A DNA stretch of 64,000 bases, taken from assembly GCF_900167205.1 (NCBI RefSeq), contig NZ_FUWW01000006.1, positions 1-64,000 of the forward strand, given 5' to 3'. Position 1 is the first letter of the stretch; the number at the start of each line of letters is the position of its first letter. The notes under the pieces were generated by a model, which worked only from the letters and a program-made list of their open reading frames with translations, was not told the origin of the DNA and did no database searches. Origin of the DNA: Eubacterium coprostanoligenes. GTDB lineage: Bacteria; Bacillota; Clostridia; Oscillospirales; Acutalibacteraceae. Below, piece after piece: positions 46,446 through 54,935 of this stretch. The position numbers were made by a program, and so were the translations under genes.

Positions 46446-48278
46446 TCAATCTAAGGGCTTCATTGTCGGGAACAAGAGAACATCACGGATTGAATAGCTG
46501 TCGGTGAGGAGCATAACAAGTCTGTCGATGCCGATACCGAGACCGCCTGTCGGAGGCATACCGTATTCAAGAGCCATAACGAAGTCGTTATCAATCATAT
46601 TTGCCTCGTCGTCGCCTGCTTCACGGAGCTTCATTTGAGCCTCAAAACGCTTCATCTGGTCGATTGGGTCGTTAAGCTCGCTGTAAGCGTTGCCGTATTC
46701 ACCGCCGAGAATGAAGAGCTCAAATCTCTCGGTGAGTTCAGGACAATCAGGCTTTCTCTTTGTAAGCGGGCTAACCTCAACAGGATAATCCATAATGAAT
46801 GTTGGCTGTGTGAGATTTGCCTCAACAAATTCCTCGAAGAATGAATTGAGAATGTCGCCCCAAGTTGCCTTGCCAGGTGCAATTTCAATATCCTTTTCCT
46901 TTGCGATGGCAACAGCCTTTTCGTTGTCGCCCATAAACGAAGCAAAGTCTATACCGCTGAACTCCTTAACAGCGTCAACCATTGTAAGGCGTCTGAACGG
47001 ACTTTCAAGGTCGATTTCTGTACCGTTGAAAACAATATGGAGGCTGTCGCAAACCTCGTTTGCAGCGTTGCGGATGAGAGCCTCTGCAATGTCCATCATG
47101 CCGTGATAATCGGTGAATGCCTGATAAAGTTCAATGCAAGTGAATTCAGGGTTATGACGAACATCCATACCCTCGTTACGGAAGTTTCTGCCGATTTCAT
47201 ATACTCTTTCCATACCGCCAACGATAAGACGCTTGAGATAAAGCTCTGTTGCAATACGGAGATACATATCCATATCAAGAGTGTTGTGGTGAGTGATGAA
47301 CGGTCTTGCAGCCGCACCGCCCGGAATAGTATTGAGGATAGGTGTTTCTACCTCGATAAAGCCGAGATTATCAAGATATGAACGGATTGAAGAAATAATC
47401 TTTGAACGCTTGATGAAAGTATCCTTTACACCGGGATTCATAATCATATCAAGATATCTTCTGCGGTATCTTGTGTCTGTGTCGGTAAGACCGTGGAACT
47501 TTTCAGGAAGCGGAAGAAGTGACTTTGAAAGAAGTCGAAGTTCCTTTGCATGAACAGAAACTTCGCCTGTTCTTGTTTTGAAAACAAAGCCCTTGATTTC
47601 AACAATATCGCCGATATCCCAAGTCTTGAATTCCTTGAACACTTCCTCGCCGACATCATTCATTCTTACATAAGCCTGAATTCTGCCGTTTCTGTCCTGA
47701 ATATCAATGAAGTTTGCCTTGCCCATATCACGCCAAGTCATAATTCTGCCGGCGATGGTAACATCTTTTTCCTCAAGCTCGTCAAAATTCTCAATGATTT
47801 CGTTTGAGTGATGTGTTTGGGTTGCAATTGTGATTTCGAACGGGTCGTTGCCTGCGTTTTGAAGAGCAGTGAGCTTGTCAATTCTGATTTGCTTTTGCTC
47901 GTTTTCGCTGAGGACAACCTCTGCCATTGTCATCTGTGCGGCATTTGCATTATTACCGATTTTTTCGATATTTTCCAAAACCTCGGCTTCGCTGTCGGCA
48001 CTGCCCTCAAGTGCAACAGCACCTGTTTGCAAAAACAAAGTGAACTTAACCTTGTCGCCGTCAGCCTCTACCAAATACTTTGGATTTGTCTTTTCCTCGT
48101 CACCGGCAATAGCGTTTTGGATCTTCATACGAGAGTTCTTCTTTACTGCCTTGACGCCACGCTTGCAAGCATCCTCCTTGTCAAATTCAGGAGAAGTGCC
48201 GACAACCTTTTCGTCTACTATAAATTCAAATGTGAAAGCGCTGTCACCGTGCTTGGTGATTTCAAACTTTCCTGCCAT
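46446..48278 (-). CDS. lysS: lysyl-tRNA synthetase with N-terminal YegP-like (DUF1508) extension
   Basis: 610 aa, about 115 longer than usual class II LysRS. The synthetase begins near residue 120 with [19 protein letters not shown], then the OB-fold anticodon domain ([15 protein letters not shown]), motif 2 ([15 protein letters not shown]) and motif 3 ([19 protein letters not shown]), ending in the normal FPTMKPLD. The extra N-terminus has two YegP/DUF1508-like repeats: [17 protein letters not shown]...GVKAVKKNS (2-48) and [17 protein letters not shown]...NIEKIGNN (about 66-110). AAGAGG sits upstream of the first ATG and no ribosome site precedes the synthetase core, so the fusion is probably real. 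Downstream of greA by 22 nt, the standard Firmicutes pairing. Confidence 0.93.
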   Translation of the reverse strand: MAGKFEITKHGDSAFTFEFIVDEKVVGTSPEFDKEDACKRGVKAVKKNSRMKIQNAIAGDEEKTNPKYLVEADGDKVKFTLFLQTGAVALEGSADSEAEVLENIEKIGNNANAAQMTMAEVVLSENEQKQIRIDKLTALQNAGNDPFEITIATQTHHSNEIIENFDELEEKDVTIAGRIMTWRDMGKANFIDIQDRNGRIQAYVRMNDVGEEVFKEFKTWDIGDIVEIKGFVFKTRTGEVSVHAKELRLLSKSLLPLPEKFHGLTDTDTRYRRRYLDMIMNPGVKDTFIKRSKIISSIRSYLDNLGFIEVETPILNTIPGGAAARPFITHHNTLDMDMYLRIATELYLKRLIVGGMERVYEIGRNFRNEGMDVRHNPEFTCIELYQAFTDYHGMMDIAEALIRNAANEVCDSLHIVFNGTEIDLESPFRRLTMVDAVKEFSGIDFASFMGDNEKAVAIAKEKDIEIAPGKATWGDILNSFFEEFVEANLTQPTFIMDYPVEVSPLTKRKPDCPELTERFELFILGGEYGNAYSELNDPIDQMKRFEAQMKLREAGDDEANMIDNDFVMALEYGMPPTGGLGIGIDRLVMLLTDSYSIRDVLLFPTMKPLD

Positions 48279-48299
48279 AGTTTTTACCTCTTATTTCAA

Positions 48300-48767
48300 T
48301 TAGTCGATTGATTTGATTTCAAATTCCAAATTGCCGATAGGAGCTTCAACAACAACTGTTTCGCCTACGCCTGCACCGAGAAGTGCCTTGCCTACCGGGC
48401 TTTCGTCAGAAATTTTGCCTGCTGTTGGGTTGCTCTGTGAGAAACCAACGATTTCATAAACAAACTCTTGATTGTCTGTTTTGCGAAGAACTGTTACCTT
48501 TGAGCCCATTGAAACCTTGTCGCCTGTTGCCGAATCAACGATAACCGCATTTTCAAGCTGATATTCAAGCTCTTGAATTCTTGCTTCAATCTTTGCCTGC
48601 TCTGATTTTGCTTCATCATATTCACTGTTTTCACTAAGGTCACCGTATGAGCGGGCAACTTTAAGTTTTTCTGCAATATCAACTCTGCCTTCGGTTTTAA
48701 GTTGTTCAAGTTCTGCCTCAAGCTCTGCCTTGCCTGCTGCGGTCATTGTAAATGTTTTTGCTGCCAT
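48300..48767 (-). CDS. greA: transcription elongation factor GreA
   Basis: 155 aa. N-terminal coiled coil (TAAGKAELEAELEQLK...ARSYGDLSENSEYDEAKSEQAKIE) with the acidic tip residues that trigger RNA cleavage in stalled RNA polymerase, then an FKBP-like domain ending in GNLEFEIKSID. First gene of the greA-lysS unit. Confidence 0.98.
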   Translation of the reverse strand: MAAKTFTMTAAGKAELEAELEQLKTEGRVDIAEKLKVARSYGDLSENSEYDEAKSEQAKIEARIQELEYQLENAVIVDSATGDKVSMGSKVTVLRKTDNQEFVYEIVGFSQSNPTAGKISDESPVGKALLGAGVGETVVVEAPIGNLEFEIKSID

Positions 48768-48873
48768 ATTGAAAACTCCTTAAACAAAATTTATAAAAAT
48801 ATACTTTTTAACTAAATAATTATATATTATATTATGCACAATGTCAACAACAAAAATTTGACGACAAAAATAA

Positions 48874-48902
48874 TCGCCCCCATTTGTGACAAACGGAGGC
48901 GA
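48874..48902 (-). terminator. terminator of the PspC-domain gene
   Basis: TCGCCTCCGTTTGT and ACAAATGGGGGCGA arms followed by TTATTTTTG on the minus strand. Confidence 0.8.
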
Positions 48903-48914
48903 ATTTCTAATGTT

Positions 48915-49160
48915 TTATTGCTGATTGTTTGAATCATCGGTCGGTGCATAATACGGGTCTTGATAATTGTTATTATACGGCTCATCGGGAATAACGAGAG
49001 CACACACAACATAGGCAACAACACCTGCACCGCCGAGGAATGTAATAAGCGCCCACAAAAGTCTTACTACCGTCGGGTCAATGTTGAGATAATTTGCAAT
49101 GCCTGCACAAACACCGCAGAGTTTTCTGTCGGTTGTTGACTTATATAATTTTTTACTCAT
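48915..49160 (-). CDS. PspC-domain membrane protein
   Basis: 81 aa. LYKSTTDRKLCGVCAGIANYLNIDPTVVRLLWALI is a classic PspC domain, a short amphipathic part followed by one hydrophobic segment (about 37-62), with a polar Asn/Asp/Gln-rich C-terminus. Such proteins sense or stabilise the cytoplasmic membrane under envelope stress. 24 nt downstream of the LiaF-like gene, probably co-transcribed. Confidence 0.9.
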   Translation of the reverse strand: MSKKLYKSTTDRKLCGVCAGIANYLNIDPTVVRLLWALITFLGGAGVVAYVVCALVIPDEPYNNNYQDPYYAPTDDSNNQQ

Positions 49161-49184
49161 AATTTTATTCTCCTTTTTTACAGT

Positions 49185-49898
49185 TCATTTTATGTCAGTT
49201 CCGCCAAAAATATTGGTTGCGTTGACAAAAATTGTTTTTGCGTCAGGCGGAAGATTTTTGTTGCTTTCATCCGAAATTCCGCCCAAAAAGCTGTTTGATT
49301 TTACAACAACTCTGACATCCTGCGGAACATAAATGTCCATTCCGCCAAAGATAGAATTTGCGTTAATTACGCAGTTATGCACTATGTCCGCATTGCGAAT
49401 ATCCAACTTTATTCCGCCAAAAATCGCACTGAACTTACCACCTGCAAAGCCGTTATCAAAACGATAATCTTCACCCGAAAATACCGCACTGTACTGCTGA
49501 TTTCCCTGCGGGATATAAACAGGTTCGCCGTATGTATCAGGACCTTGTGCGCCCTGTCCGTCAACCTGCGGATAATCCGTTTTTTTGTCAAAAATATTGC
49601 CCACAATCACGCTTGCACCGATAATCACAATGATGAGCGGAAGTAAATATTTTTTATATCTCCAAAGGTCGAAATATTCATTTGCAAACAAAGCCAAACC
49701 GACCGCAAGGCAAATCAAACTGCCTTTTTTATTCTTTTCCGTGATAAGACCGATAACCGACGGAATGATGATGAACAAAGTCCACCAGCCGTCAAAATAA
49801 AGATTTGAAAGCACGATGACATTCGCTTCTTTAAGTCCCCACAAAATGCCGAGTGCGATGATAAACACGCCCCAAATTATGCCTTTTGTTTTTTTCAT
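49185..49898 (-). CDS. LiaF-like membrane protein
   Basis: 237 aa from the ATG at 49898 (AAGGAAGGG upstream). Four hydrophobic segments in the first ~110 residues (GIIWGVFIIALGILWGL, WWTLFIIIPSVIGLI and others). A C-terminal beta-rich domain follows, with repeated FSAIFGGIKLDIRNADI, NSIFGGMDIYVPQDVRV and NIFGGTDI motifs, the LiaF/toastrack-like fold of cell-wall-stress proteins. LiaF homologues inhibit a LiaRS-type kinase; no kinase gene is adjacent, so the role is inferred. Confidence 0.82.
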   Translation of the reverse strand: MKKTKGIIWGVFIIALGILWGLKEANVIVLSNLYFDGWWTLFIIIPSVIGLITEKNKKGSLICLAVGLALFANEYFDLWRYKKYLLPLIIVIIGASVIVGNIFDKKTDYPQVDGQGAQGPDTYGEPVYIPQGNQQYSAVFSGEDYRFDNGFAGGKFSAIFGGIKLDIRNADIVHNCVINANSIFGGMDIYVPQDVRVVVKSNSFLGGISDESNKNLPPDAKTIFVNATNIFGGTDIK

Positions 49899-50110
49899 AA
49901 CTATCCCTTCCTTGTGATTTATTAGCATAGCTTCTTTATTACACAATAGCATATTCATCCATAAAATACAACAATATCCGCTAATAGTTAATATAAATTT
50001 TTTATATTACGGAATTGTGACCTCTTTATTACAATTTATTCACATTATAAACAGCGGTTTACAAAGCAAAGCAAATCTTAAGATTTGACAAAGAAAGGAG
50101 AAATAAAAAA

Positions 50111-50135
50111 CGGCTTCCAAAAATGATGGAAGCCG
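50111..50135 (-). terminator. terminator of the ACT-hom-lysC operon
   Basis: CGGCTTCC and GGAAGCCG perfect arms followed by TTTTTTATTT on the minus strand, 23 nt after the lysC stop. Confidence 0.9.
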
Positions 50136-50157
50136 TGATAAATTTTATTGATTTGAA

Positions 50158-51366
50158 TTAGTCATTAGGGATGAATGCGTTGTGAACTGCTGATACAGCT
50201 CTGTCTGCATCCTCTGCATCAATGATAACCGAAATCTTGATTTCTGATGTGGAAATCATCTTGATGTTAATATCTCTTTCGTAAAGAGCTTCGAACATCT
50301 TTGTTGCAGTGCCAGGGTGAGATTCCATACCTGCACCTACGATAGAAACCTTGGCAACATTTGTATCGCAAACAATCTTTGCTTCCTGAAGATGTGAAGA
50401 TTCCTCAAGGAGTTTAACAGCAACAGGACCGTTGTCCTTGCTTACTGTGAAAACGATATCCTTTGTGTTATCTCTGCCGAATGACTGAAGAATAATATCT
50501 ACATTGATATTCTTTTGTGAAAGCTTTGAGAAAATATTGAACGCAACACCCGGATTGTCCTTAACACCCAAAACCGATACAAGTGCAACATCCTTATCCT
50601 TTGTTACGCCTCTGATTAACATTTTTTCCATTTTTGCTACCTCCTTAACAATGGTACCCGGAATCGGGTTAAGTGATGAAAGAACCTCAAGTTCTACTGA
50701 ATATTTCTTTGCCATTTCTACCGAACGGTTGTTGAGTACCTGTGCACCCAAAGTTGCAAGTTCAAGCATCTCATCATAAGTGATTTCCTTGAGTTTACGA
50801 GCATTTTCAACCTTTCTTGGGTCTGCTGTGTAAACACCCTCAACATCGGTAAAGATTTGACATTTATCTGCATGAAGTGCAGCCGCAATGGCAACAGCGG
50901 ATGTATCCGAACCGCCTCTGCCGAGAGTGGTAAGGTCATCATATCTGTTAATACCCTGGAAGCCTGCAACTACAACGATATTATGTCTTGCAAGTTCTGC
51001 CTGCAATCTGTTTGGCTTAATATTCTTAATTCTTGCAGAGCCATATACCGAATTTGTATTAAATCCTGCCTGCCAACCCAAGAGGCTGATAACCGGAAAT
51101 CCGAGTGACTCGATAGCCATTGCAAGAAGTGAAATTGAAATTTGCTCGCCTGCTGCAAGGAGCTGGTCCATTTCTCTGTTCTTTGCCTTTGGATTGATTT
51201 CCTGTGCTTTTGCAATAAGGTCGTCTGTTGTGTCGCCCTGTGCGGATACGACAACAACAACTTCGTTTCCTGCCTTATAAGTATCCGTAACAATCCTTGC
51301 AACATTCATTACACGCTCGGCATTTGCTACTGATGAGCCACCGAACTTCTGGACAATAAGTGACAT
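50158..51366 (-). CDS. lysC: aspartate kinase
   Basis: Phosphorylates aspartate, the first step to lysine, threonine and methionine. 402 aa. Kinase signature VQKFGGSSVANAERVMNVARIV, LGRGGSDTSAVAIAAAL, and two C-terminal ACT domains (about residues 265-402, VSVLGVKDNPGVAFNIF and VSIVGAGMESHPGTATKMF) for feedback by lysine or threonine. Last of an ACT-hom-lysC operon; no lysine riboswitch is visible upstream of any of the three genes. Confidence 0.97.
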   Translation of the reverse strand: MSLIVQKFGGSSVANAERVMNVARIVTDTYKAGNEVVVVVSAQGDTTDDLIAKAQEINPKAKNREMDQLLAAGEQISISLLAMAIESLGFPVISLLGWQAGFNTNSVYGSARIKNIKPNRLQAELARHNIVVVAGFQGINRYDDLTTLGRGGSDTSAVAIAAALHADKCQIFTDVEGVYTADPRKVENARKLKEITYDEMLELATLGAQVLNNRSVEMAKKYSVELEVLSSLNPIPGTIVKEVAKMEKMLIRGVTKDKDVALVSVLGVKDNPGVAFNIFSKLSQKNINVDIILQSFGRDNTKDIVFTVSKDNGPVAVKLLEESSHLQEAKIVCDTNVAKVSIVGAGMESHPGTATKMFEALYERDINIKMISTSEIKISVIIDAEDADRAVSAVHNAFIPND

Positions 51367-51421
51367 AATATTCCTCCTAAAATCAATTTATTGAAATGCG
51401 GAAAACCGCAATAATTACTGA

Positions 51422-52639
51422 TTAATAATTTGTTACCTTAATCTTGTTGATTACATTTACGCCTGCAAGTTTCTTATCAAGAGCATTTTCGGTCATAGAA
51501 TCGGTGATGAATGCAACTTCATCTGACGGCTGACCTGTTCTTGTGAGGAACTTAACATTGTGGAACAATGCAACAGCCTCGCTCTCGGTTGCCTTTGCTC
51601 TGACATAGAACGGCATTTCAAGAGCAGACTTTTCATCAACAACATAATCCTCCGAACCCGGACCCCAGCCGAAGTTCTTTCTTCTGTTAACATGAACAGC
51701 GCAATCTACCATATCTGCAACAACAGCGGAAGCTGTTGGAAGTTTTCCTGCGCCTGCACCGTAGAAGCAAACATCTCCTACTGCGTCGCCACGAACAAGA
51801 ATGGCGTTGAACACACCGTTTACACTTGCAAGCTGTGAGCCGTGGAAAACAACTGCCGGGCTTACAAATGCAGTAATCTTGTCGTCATCAATTTTCTTGA
51901 TTTGACCAAGAAGCTTGATTACACCGTGAGCCGATGAAATATACTCAACATCTTCAAGAGTAATCTTTGTGATACCCTCTGCTCTAACCTGATTTGGATA
52001 TACATGCTTGCCAAATGCGAGAGAAGCAAGAATACAAACCTTACGGCAAGCGTCAAAACCTTCAATATCTGCTGTTGGGTCTTTTTCTGCATAACCGTTA
52101 TCCTGTGCAAGTTTGAGTGCGTCCTCAAAGGTCATACCGTCCTCAATCATCTTTGTGAGTATAAAGTTTGTTGTGCCGTTGAGAATACCTGCAACACCCT
52201 CAATATTGTTTGCTGCAAGGCACTGTGCCATAGGTCTGATAATCGGAATACCACCGCCTACGCTTGCCTCGAACAAATAGTTTACACCGTGCTTTTCAGC
52301 TGCTTTAAGAAGTTCAAGACCCTTTTGAGCAACAAGTTCTTTGTTTGAAGTAACAACGCTTTTGCCTGCTTCAAGGAGCTTCATTGTAAAATCAAATGCA
52401 GGATTAACTCCGCCCATTGTTTCGGCAACTACCTTTGTTTCAGGGTCGTTGAGAATATCGTTGAAATCCTTTGTGAACAAATCCGCATGAGGATCATCCG
52501 GAAAATCACGCAAATCAAGAATATGGCTTACCTCAAGCATTTCGCCTGCTGTGCGGTTCTTAATGCTTTTTTCATGAGTTTCGATAACTTCTACTACACC
52601 CGAGCCTACTGTTCCGTAGCCCATAACTGCAACCTTCAT
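51422..52639 (-). CDS. hom: homoserine dehydrogenase
   Basis: Reduces aspartate semialdehyde to homoserine with NAD(P)H. 405 aa. Rossmann loop MGYGTVGSGVVEVIE at residues 6-20, catalytic-domain GILNGTTNFILTKMI and GYAEKDPTADIEGFDA. The C-terminal ~65 residues (FYVRAKATESEAVALF...) look like an ACT domain for threonine feedback. AGGAGG precedes the ATG. Confidence 0.97.
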   Translation of the reverse strand: MKVAVMGYGTVGSGVVEVIETHEKSIKNRTAGEMLEVSHILDLRDFPDDPHADLFTKDFNDILNDPETKVVAETMGGVNPAFDFTMKLLEAGKSVVTSNKELVAQKGLELLKAAEKHGVNYLFEASVGGGIPIIRPMAQCLAANNIEGVAGILNGTTNFILTKMIEDGMTFEDALKLAQDNGYAEKDPTADIEGFDACRKVCILASLAFGKHVYPNQVRAEGITKITLEDVEYISSAHGVIKLLGQIKKIDDDKITAFVSPAVVFHGSQLASVNGVFNAILVRGDAVGDVCFYGAGAGKLPTASAVVADMVDCAVHVNRRKNFGWGPGSEDYVVDEKSALEMPFYVRAKATESEAVALFHNVKFLTRTGQPSDEVAFITDSMTENALDKKLAGVNVINKIKVTNY

Positions 52640-52650
52640 ATTTTATCCTC

Positions 52651-53079
52651 CTATACTAATTCGGCAGACTTAACACCGCCGACTGATTTTATTTTTTCTA
52701 AAACTTCATCTGTCATATGCCCCGACTGAGCAAAACTTACGGTAATTGATACATCTGCAATATTATTTACAGGTATGCTCTGATTAACCGCCAAAATGTT
52801 TGCACCTGCCAGATAAAGCTCATTCATAACCGAGCTGAGCACTCCGGCATTGTCCTGAAGTTTGGCATTGATTGTTGTGACATCATCGCCCTGCTCGCTG
52901 TACTCAAATATTTTATCCTTATATTTATAGTATGCCGAGCGAGATATTCCTGCCATCTTTGCAGCCTGCGATGCGTTTGCCGCCTCTCCCGACTGCAAAT
53001 AGCCCTTTGCCTCAATCACTTTTACATAGACCTCCGGCAAGACGGACATATCAACAAGTAAATAATTAACTTTTCCCAT
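52651..53079 (-). CDS. ACT-domain regulatory protein (UPF0735 family)
   Basis: 142 aa from the ATG at 53079; a GTG four codons earlier lies within the GGTGG ribosome site. N-terminal helix-turn-helix-like segment (LQSGEAANASQAAKMAGISRSAYYKYKDKIFEY, residues ~28-60), then an ACT domain (about 70-142). Family members (PheB-like) commonly precede hom. A role as amino-acid-responsive regulator is inferred from the domains; no target is shown. First gene of the operon. Confidence 0.85.
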   Translation of the reverse strand: MGKVNYLLVDMSVLPEVYVKVIEAKGYLQSGEAANASQAAKMAGISRSAYYKYKDKIFEYSEQGDDVTTINAKLQDNAGVLSSVMNELYLAGANILAVNQSIPVNNIADVSITVSFAQSGHMTDEVLEKIKSVGGVKSAELV

Positions 53080-53129
53080 AGTGTACACCACCTGTGGACA
53101 GTTGTATTACTGTGAAAAACACTTTTCAT

Positions 53130-53158
53130 ATATTATCATAAAATCAGCATATAATCAA
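53130..53158 (-). promoter_or_regulatory. promoter of the ACT-hom-lysC operon
   Basis: TTGATT (53153-53158), 17-nt spacer, TAATAT (53130-53135) on the minus strand. A near-palindrome TGAAAAGTGTTTTTCA follows directly downstream and could be an operator. Confidence 0.55.
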
Positions 53159-53207
53159 GGATTATTTTCCAATTTGTGAAAAATAAATAAAAAAGTGGCT
53201 CAAATAC

Positions 53208-53562
53208 TGTGCGAACAAGTCCGTAAAAAATGGACAATAGAAAAAACAGACCTCCTATGGTAGAATAAAAGGAAGTGCCATAGGAGGAAATTTTATGCCC
53301 ATAAGTTACAGACAAATAAGTTAATATGAGAAAGAAATCATACAGTTGTATAATCAAGGAATGACATTAAGAGCAATAGCAGAAAAATTAGGATTCACAC
53401 ATAAGCAAGTACAAGAATTCAAAACAAGATACAACAAATATCGTATTCAAACAAAAACAAAACTGACTCCGCTTGAAAAACGAAATCAGTTTGTTGCTTA
53501 AATTTTAATTTTCTACCATTGCTACTCTGTTTTTGTGCTGTCTGCACAACTTGGGGCAGTTC
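53208..53562 (+). mobile_element. decayed IS3-type insertion sequence
   Basis: A 355-nt remnant. The left end GAACAAGTCCGTAAAAAATGG is shared with 43779-43812. Inside lie a long inverted repeat CCTCCTATGG (53251-53260) / CCATAGGAGG (53278-53287) that would hide the transposase ribosome site, a broken orfA, and a right end TGCACAACTTGGGGCAGTTCA. The second orf (integrase core) is absent. The remnant separates the AI-2E permease from the ACT-hom-lysC operon. Confidence 0.65.
53295..53501 (+). pseudogene. broken transposase orfA (helix-turn-helix)
   Basis: 69 codons reading MPISYRQIS, a TAA at 53322-53324, then YEKEIIQLYNQGMTLRAIA and EKLGFTHKQVQEFKTRYN, an IS3-family OrfA-like HTH, ending early at FVA. 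The in-frame stop at codon 10 and the missing C-terminus mark it as non-functional. Confidence 0.7.
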
Positions 53563-53563
53563 A

Positions 53564-53592
53564 AACCTCTCCCGAATTCAATGGGAGAGGTT
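53564..53592. terminator. hairpin after the AI-2E gene / IS remnant
   Basis: AACCTCTCCC and GGGAGAGGTT perfect arms; followed on the plus strand by ATTTTTATT, so it terminates plus-strand reads from the IS remnant. On the minus strand the T-run is short. Confidence 0.55.
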
Positions 53593-53607
53593 ATTTTTAT
53601 TCATCAT

Positions 53608-54822
53608 TTACTTTTTGATTTTAATCTCTTTTTCTTTTTTTGGAGGCTCGGCTTCCTTTTCAGGTGAGGTTTTCCAAATATTAATTCTGCCTGCATCATT
53701 AAACGCTTTAAGCGTCATAACGGTCAACGGCACAAGGAACATACCGATAAAACCGAAAAGTTTAAGTCCAAAATAAAGTCCCATAAGAGTTACAATAGGG
53801 TGAACTCCAAGTGAACTGCCAACAATCTTCGGCTCAATATACTGACGAATTACTGTGATAATAACATACAACACGATAAGTCCGACAGCCTGCTTGTAAT
53901 TGCCGTAAATAAGCGAGAACAATGCCCACGGAATGAGGATACCGCCGGAACCCGCAACAGGCAAAATATCGAACACGGCGATTACAAGTGCGATAACAGC
54001 AAAGTAGCTGTTTTTCATAATTCCCATCAAAGAAAGAATTGAGAATCCGAGGAACAATTCACTAAAGGTTATGCACATAATTATGCCATATGCCTTGAAC
54101 ATTGTGAAAATGGTTTTTGAGAAAACTTGCTTAAATTCAACAAGCACATTCTTTTTATCATCAGGGAGCTGTCTTTGTATAAATCTTACAATATAATCGT
54201 AATCTTTTGTGAAAAGTATCCAAGCAACAACACCGATAACTACACCGATAAGAATTGACGGAACGCCCTTTACAACCGAGTAAACATTAGACACACCCGA
54301 AGTGAGCTTGTTTGTAAGATGACTCAAATCAAGGTTTGAAAGAAGCCCTGCCGAAGAAGCTGCTCCTGCGGCAGCATCAGGTTGAAGTTTATCGAACCAT
54401 TGGATAATTGTTGTTGACACCGAACTATATACTGTCTTTGGCAAAAACTGCAAAGTGTTGAGCATCCAATTTTCAACCGTTGACAGAAAAGATGAAATGT
54501 CACTCAATTGTTTGACAAGATAATTGATGAAATCGGATATTTTTCCGAAAATTGCCGCAAAAATAAATGAAAGAGGCACAATGATAACTGCGATAGATAC
54601 CACTACCAAAAAAATCGACCAAAAGGTGTGTGCCTTTTTGTTTGTTTTTTTGTCAAGATAGCGAAGCGGTTTTTGAAGAATTACTGCAAAGAAAAACGAC
54701 AGCAAAAACGGTGCTGTTATCCAAAACAGAAATTTAAAAAACACATAAATAAGTGCCAAAATAACTGCAACAAATGCAAAGTCTATCAAAAACGCCCGTC
54801 TTTGTTCAACATGGCTGTTCAT
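53608..54822 (-). CDS. AI-2E family membrane transporter
   Basis: 404 aa with seven to eight membrane helices. Family traits: paired helices at the N-terminus, a long hydrophilic segment (about residues 120-190), the FKAYGIIMCITFSELFLGFSIL region, and the C-terminal EPKIVGSSLGVHPIVTLMGLYFGLKLFG signature. Substrates are uncertain; some relatives are sodium/proton antiporters or sporulation proteins (YtvI), others AI-2 exporters. The tail is basic (PPKKEKEIKIKK). Confidence 0.88.
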   Translation of the reverse strand: MNSHVEQRRAFLIDFAFVAVILALIYVFFKFLFWITAPFLLSFFFAVILQKPLRYLDKKTNKKAHTFWSIFLVVVSIAVIIVPLSFIFAAIFGKISDFINYLVKQLSDISSFLSTVENWMLNTLQFLPKTVYSSVSTTIIQWFDKLQPDAAAGAASSAGLLSNLDLSHLTNKLTSGVSNVYSVVKGVPSILIGVVIGVVAWILFTKDYDYIVRFIQRQLPDDKKNVLVEFKQVFSKTIFTMFKAYGIIMCITFSELFLGFSILSLMGIMKNSYFAVIALVIAVFDILPVAGSGGILIPWALFSLIYGNYKQAVGLIVLYVIITVIRQYIEPKIVGSSLGVHPIVTLMGLYFGLKLFGFIGMFLVPLTVMTLKAFNDAGRINIWKTSPEKEAEPPKKEKEIKIKK

Positions 54823-54897
54823 AGCAAAAATCCTTTCTGTTATTATATTTATATGATAACCCCAAAACCCGTTTCATTCAAGACTTTTTTAAAAAAA

Positions 54898-54928
54898 TTA
54901 AGGATGTGTTAACTAAACACATCCTTAA
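54898..54928 (-). terminator. terminator of the metal ATPase gene
   Basis: TTAAGGATGTGTT and AACACATCCTTAA arms with a TTTTTTT tail on the minus strand. Confidence 0.9.
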
Positions 54929-54935
54929 TTTTGTA

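Noticed and set aside
46446-48278. LysRS extension as an annotation error from a neighbouring gene or frameshift
   Set aside because: The extension is in one uninterrupted frame with the synthetase, begins behind its own ribosome site 22 nt after greA, and shows its own domain pattern.
53080-53207. Lysine or threonine riboswitch upstream of the ACT-hom-lysC operon
   Set aside because: Only about 50 nt separate the predicted transcription start from the first gene, too short for a lysine aptamer, and no terminator-antiterminator pair is visible.
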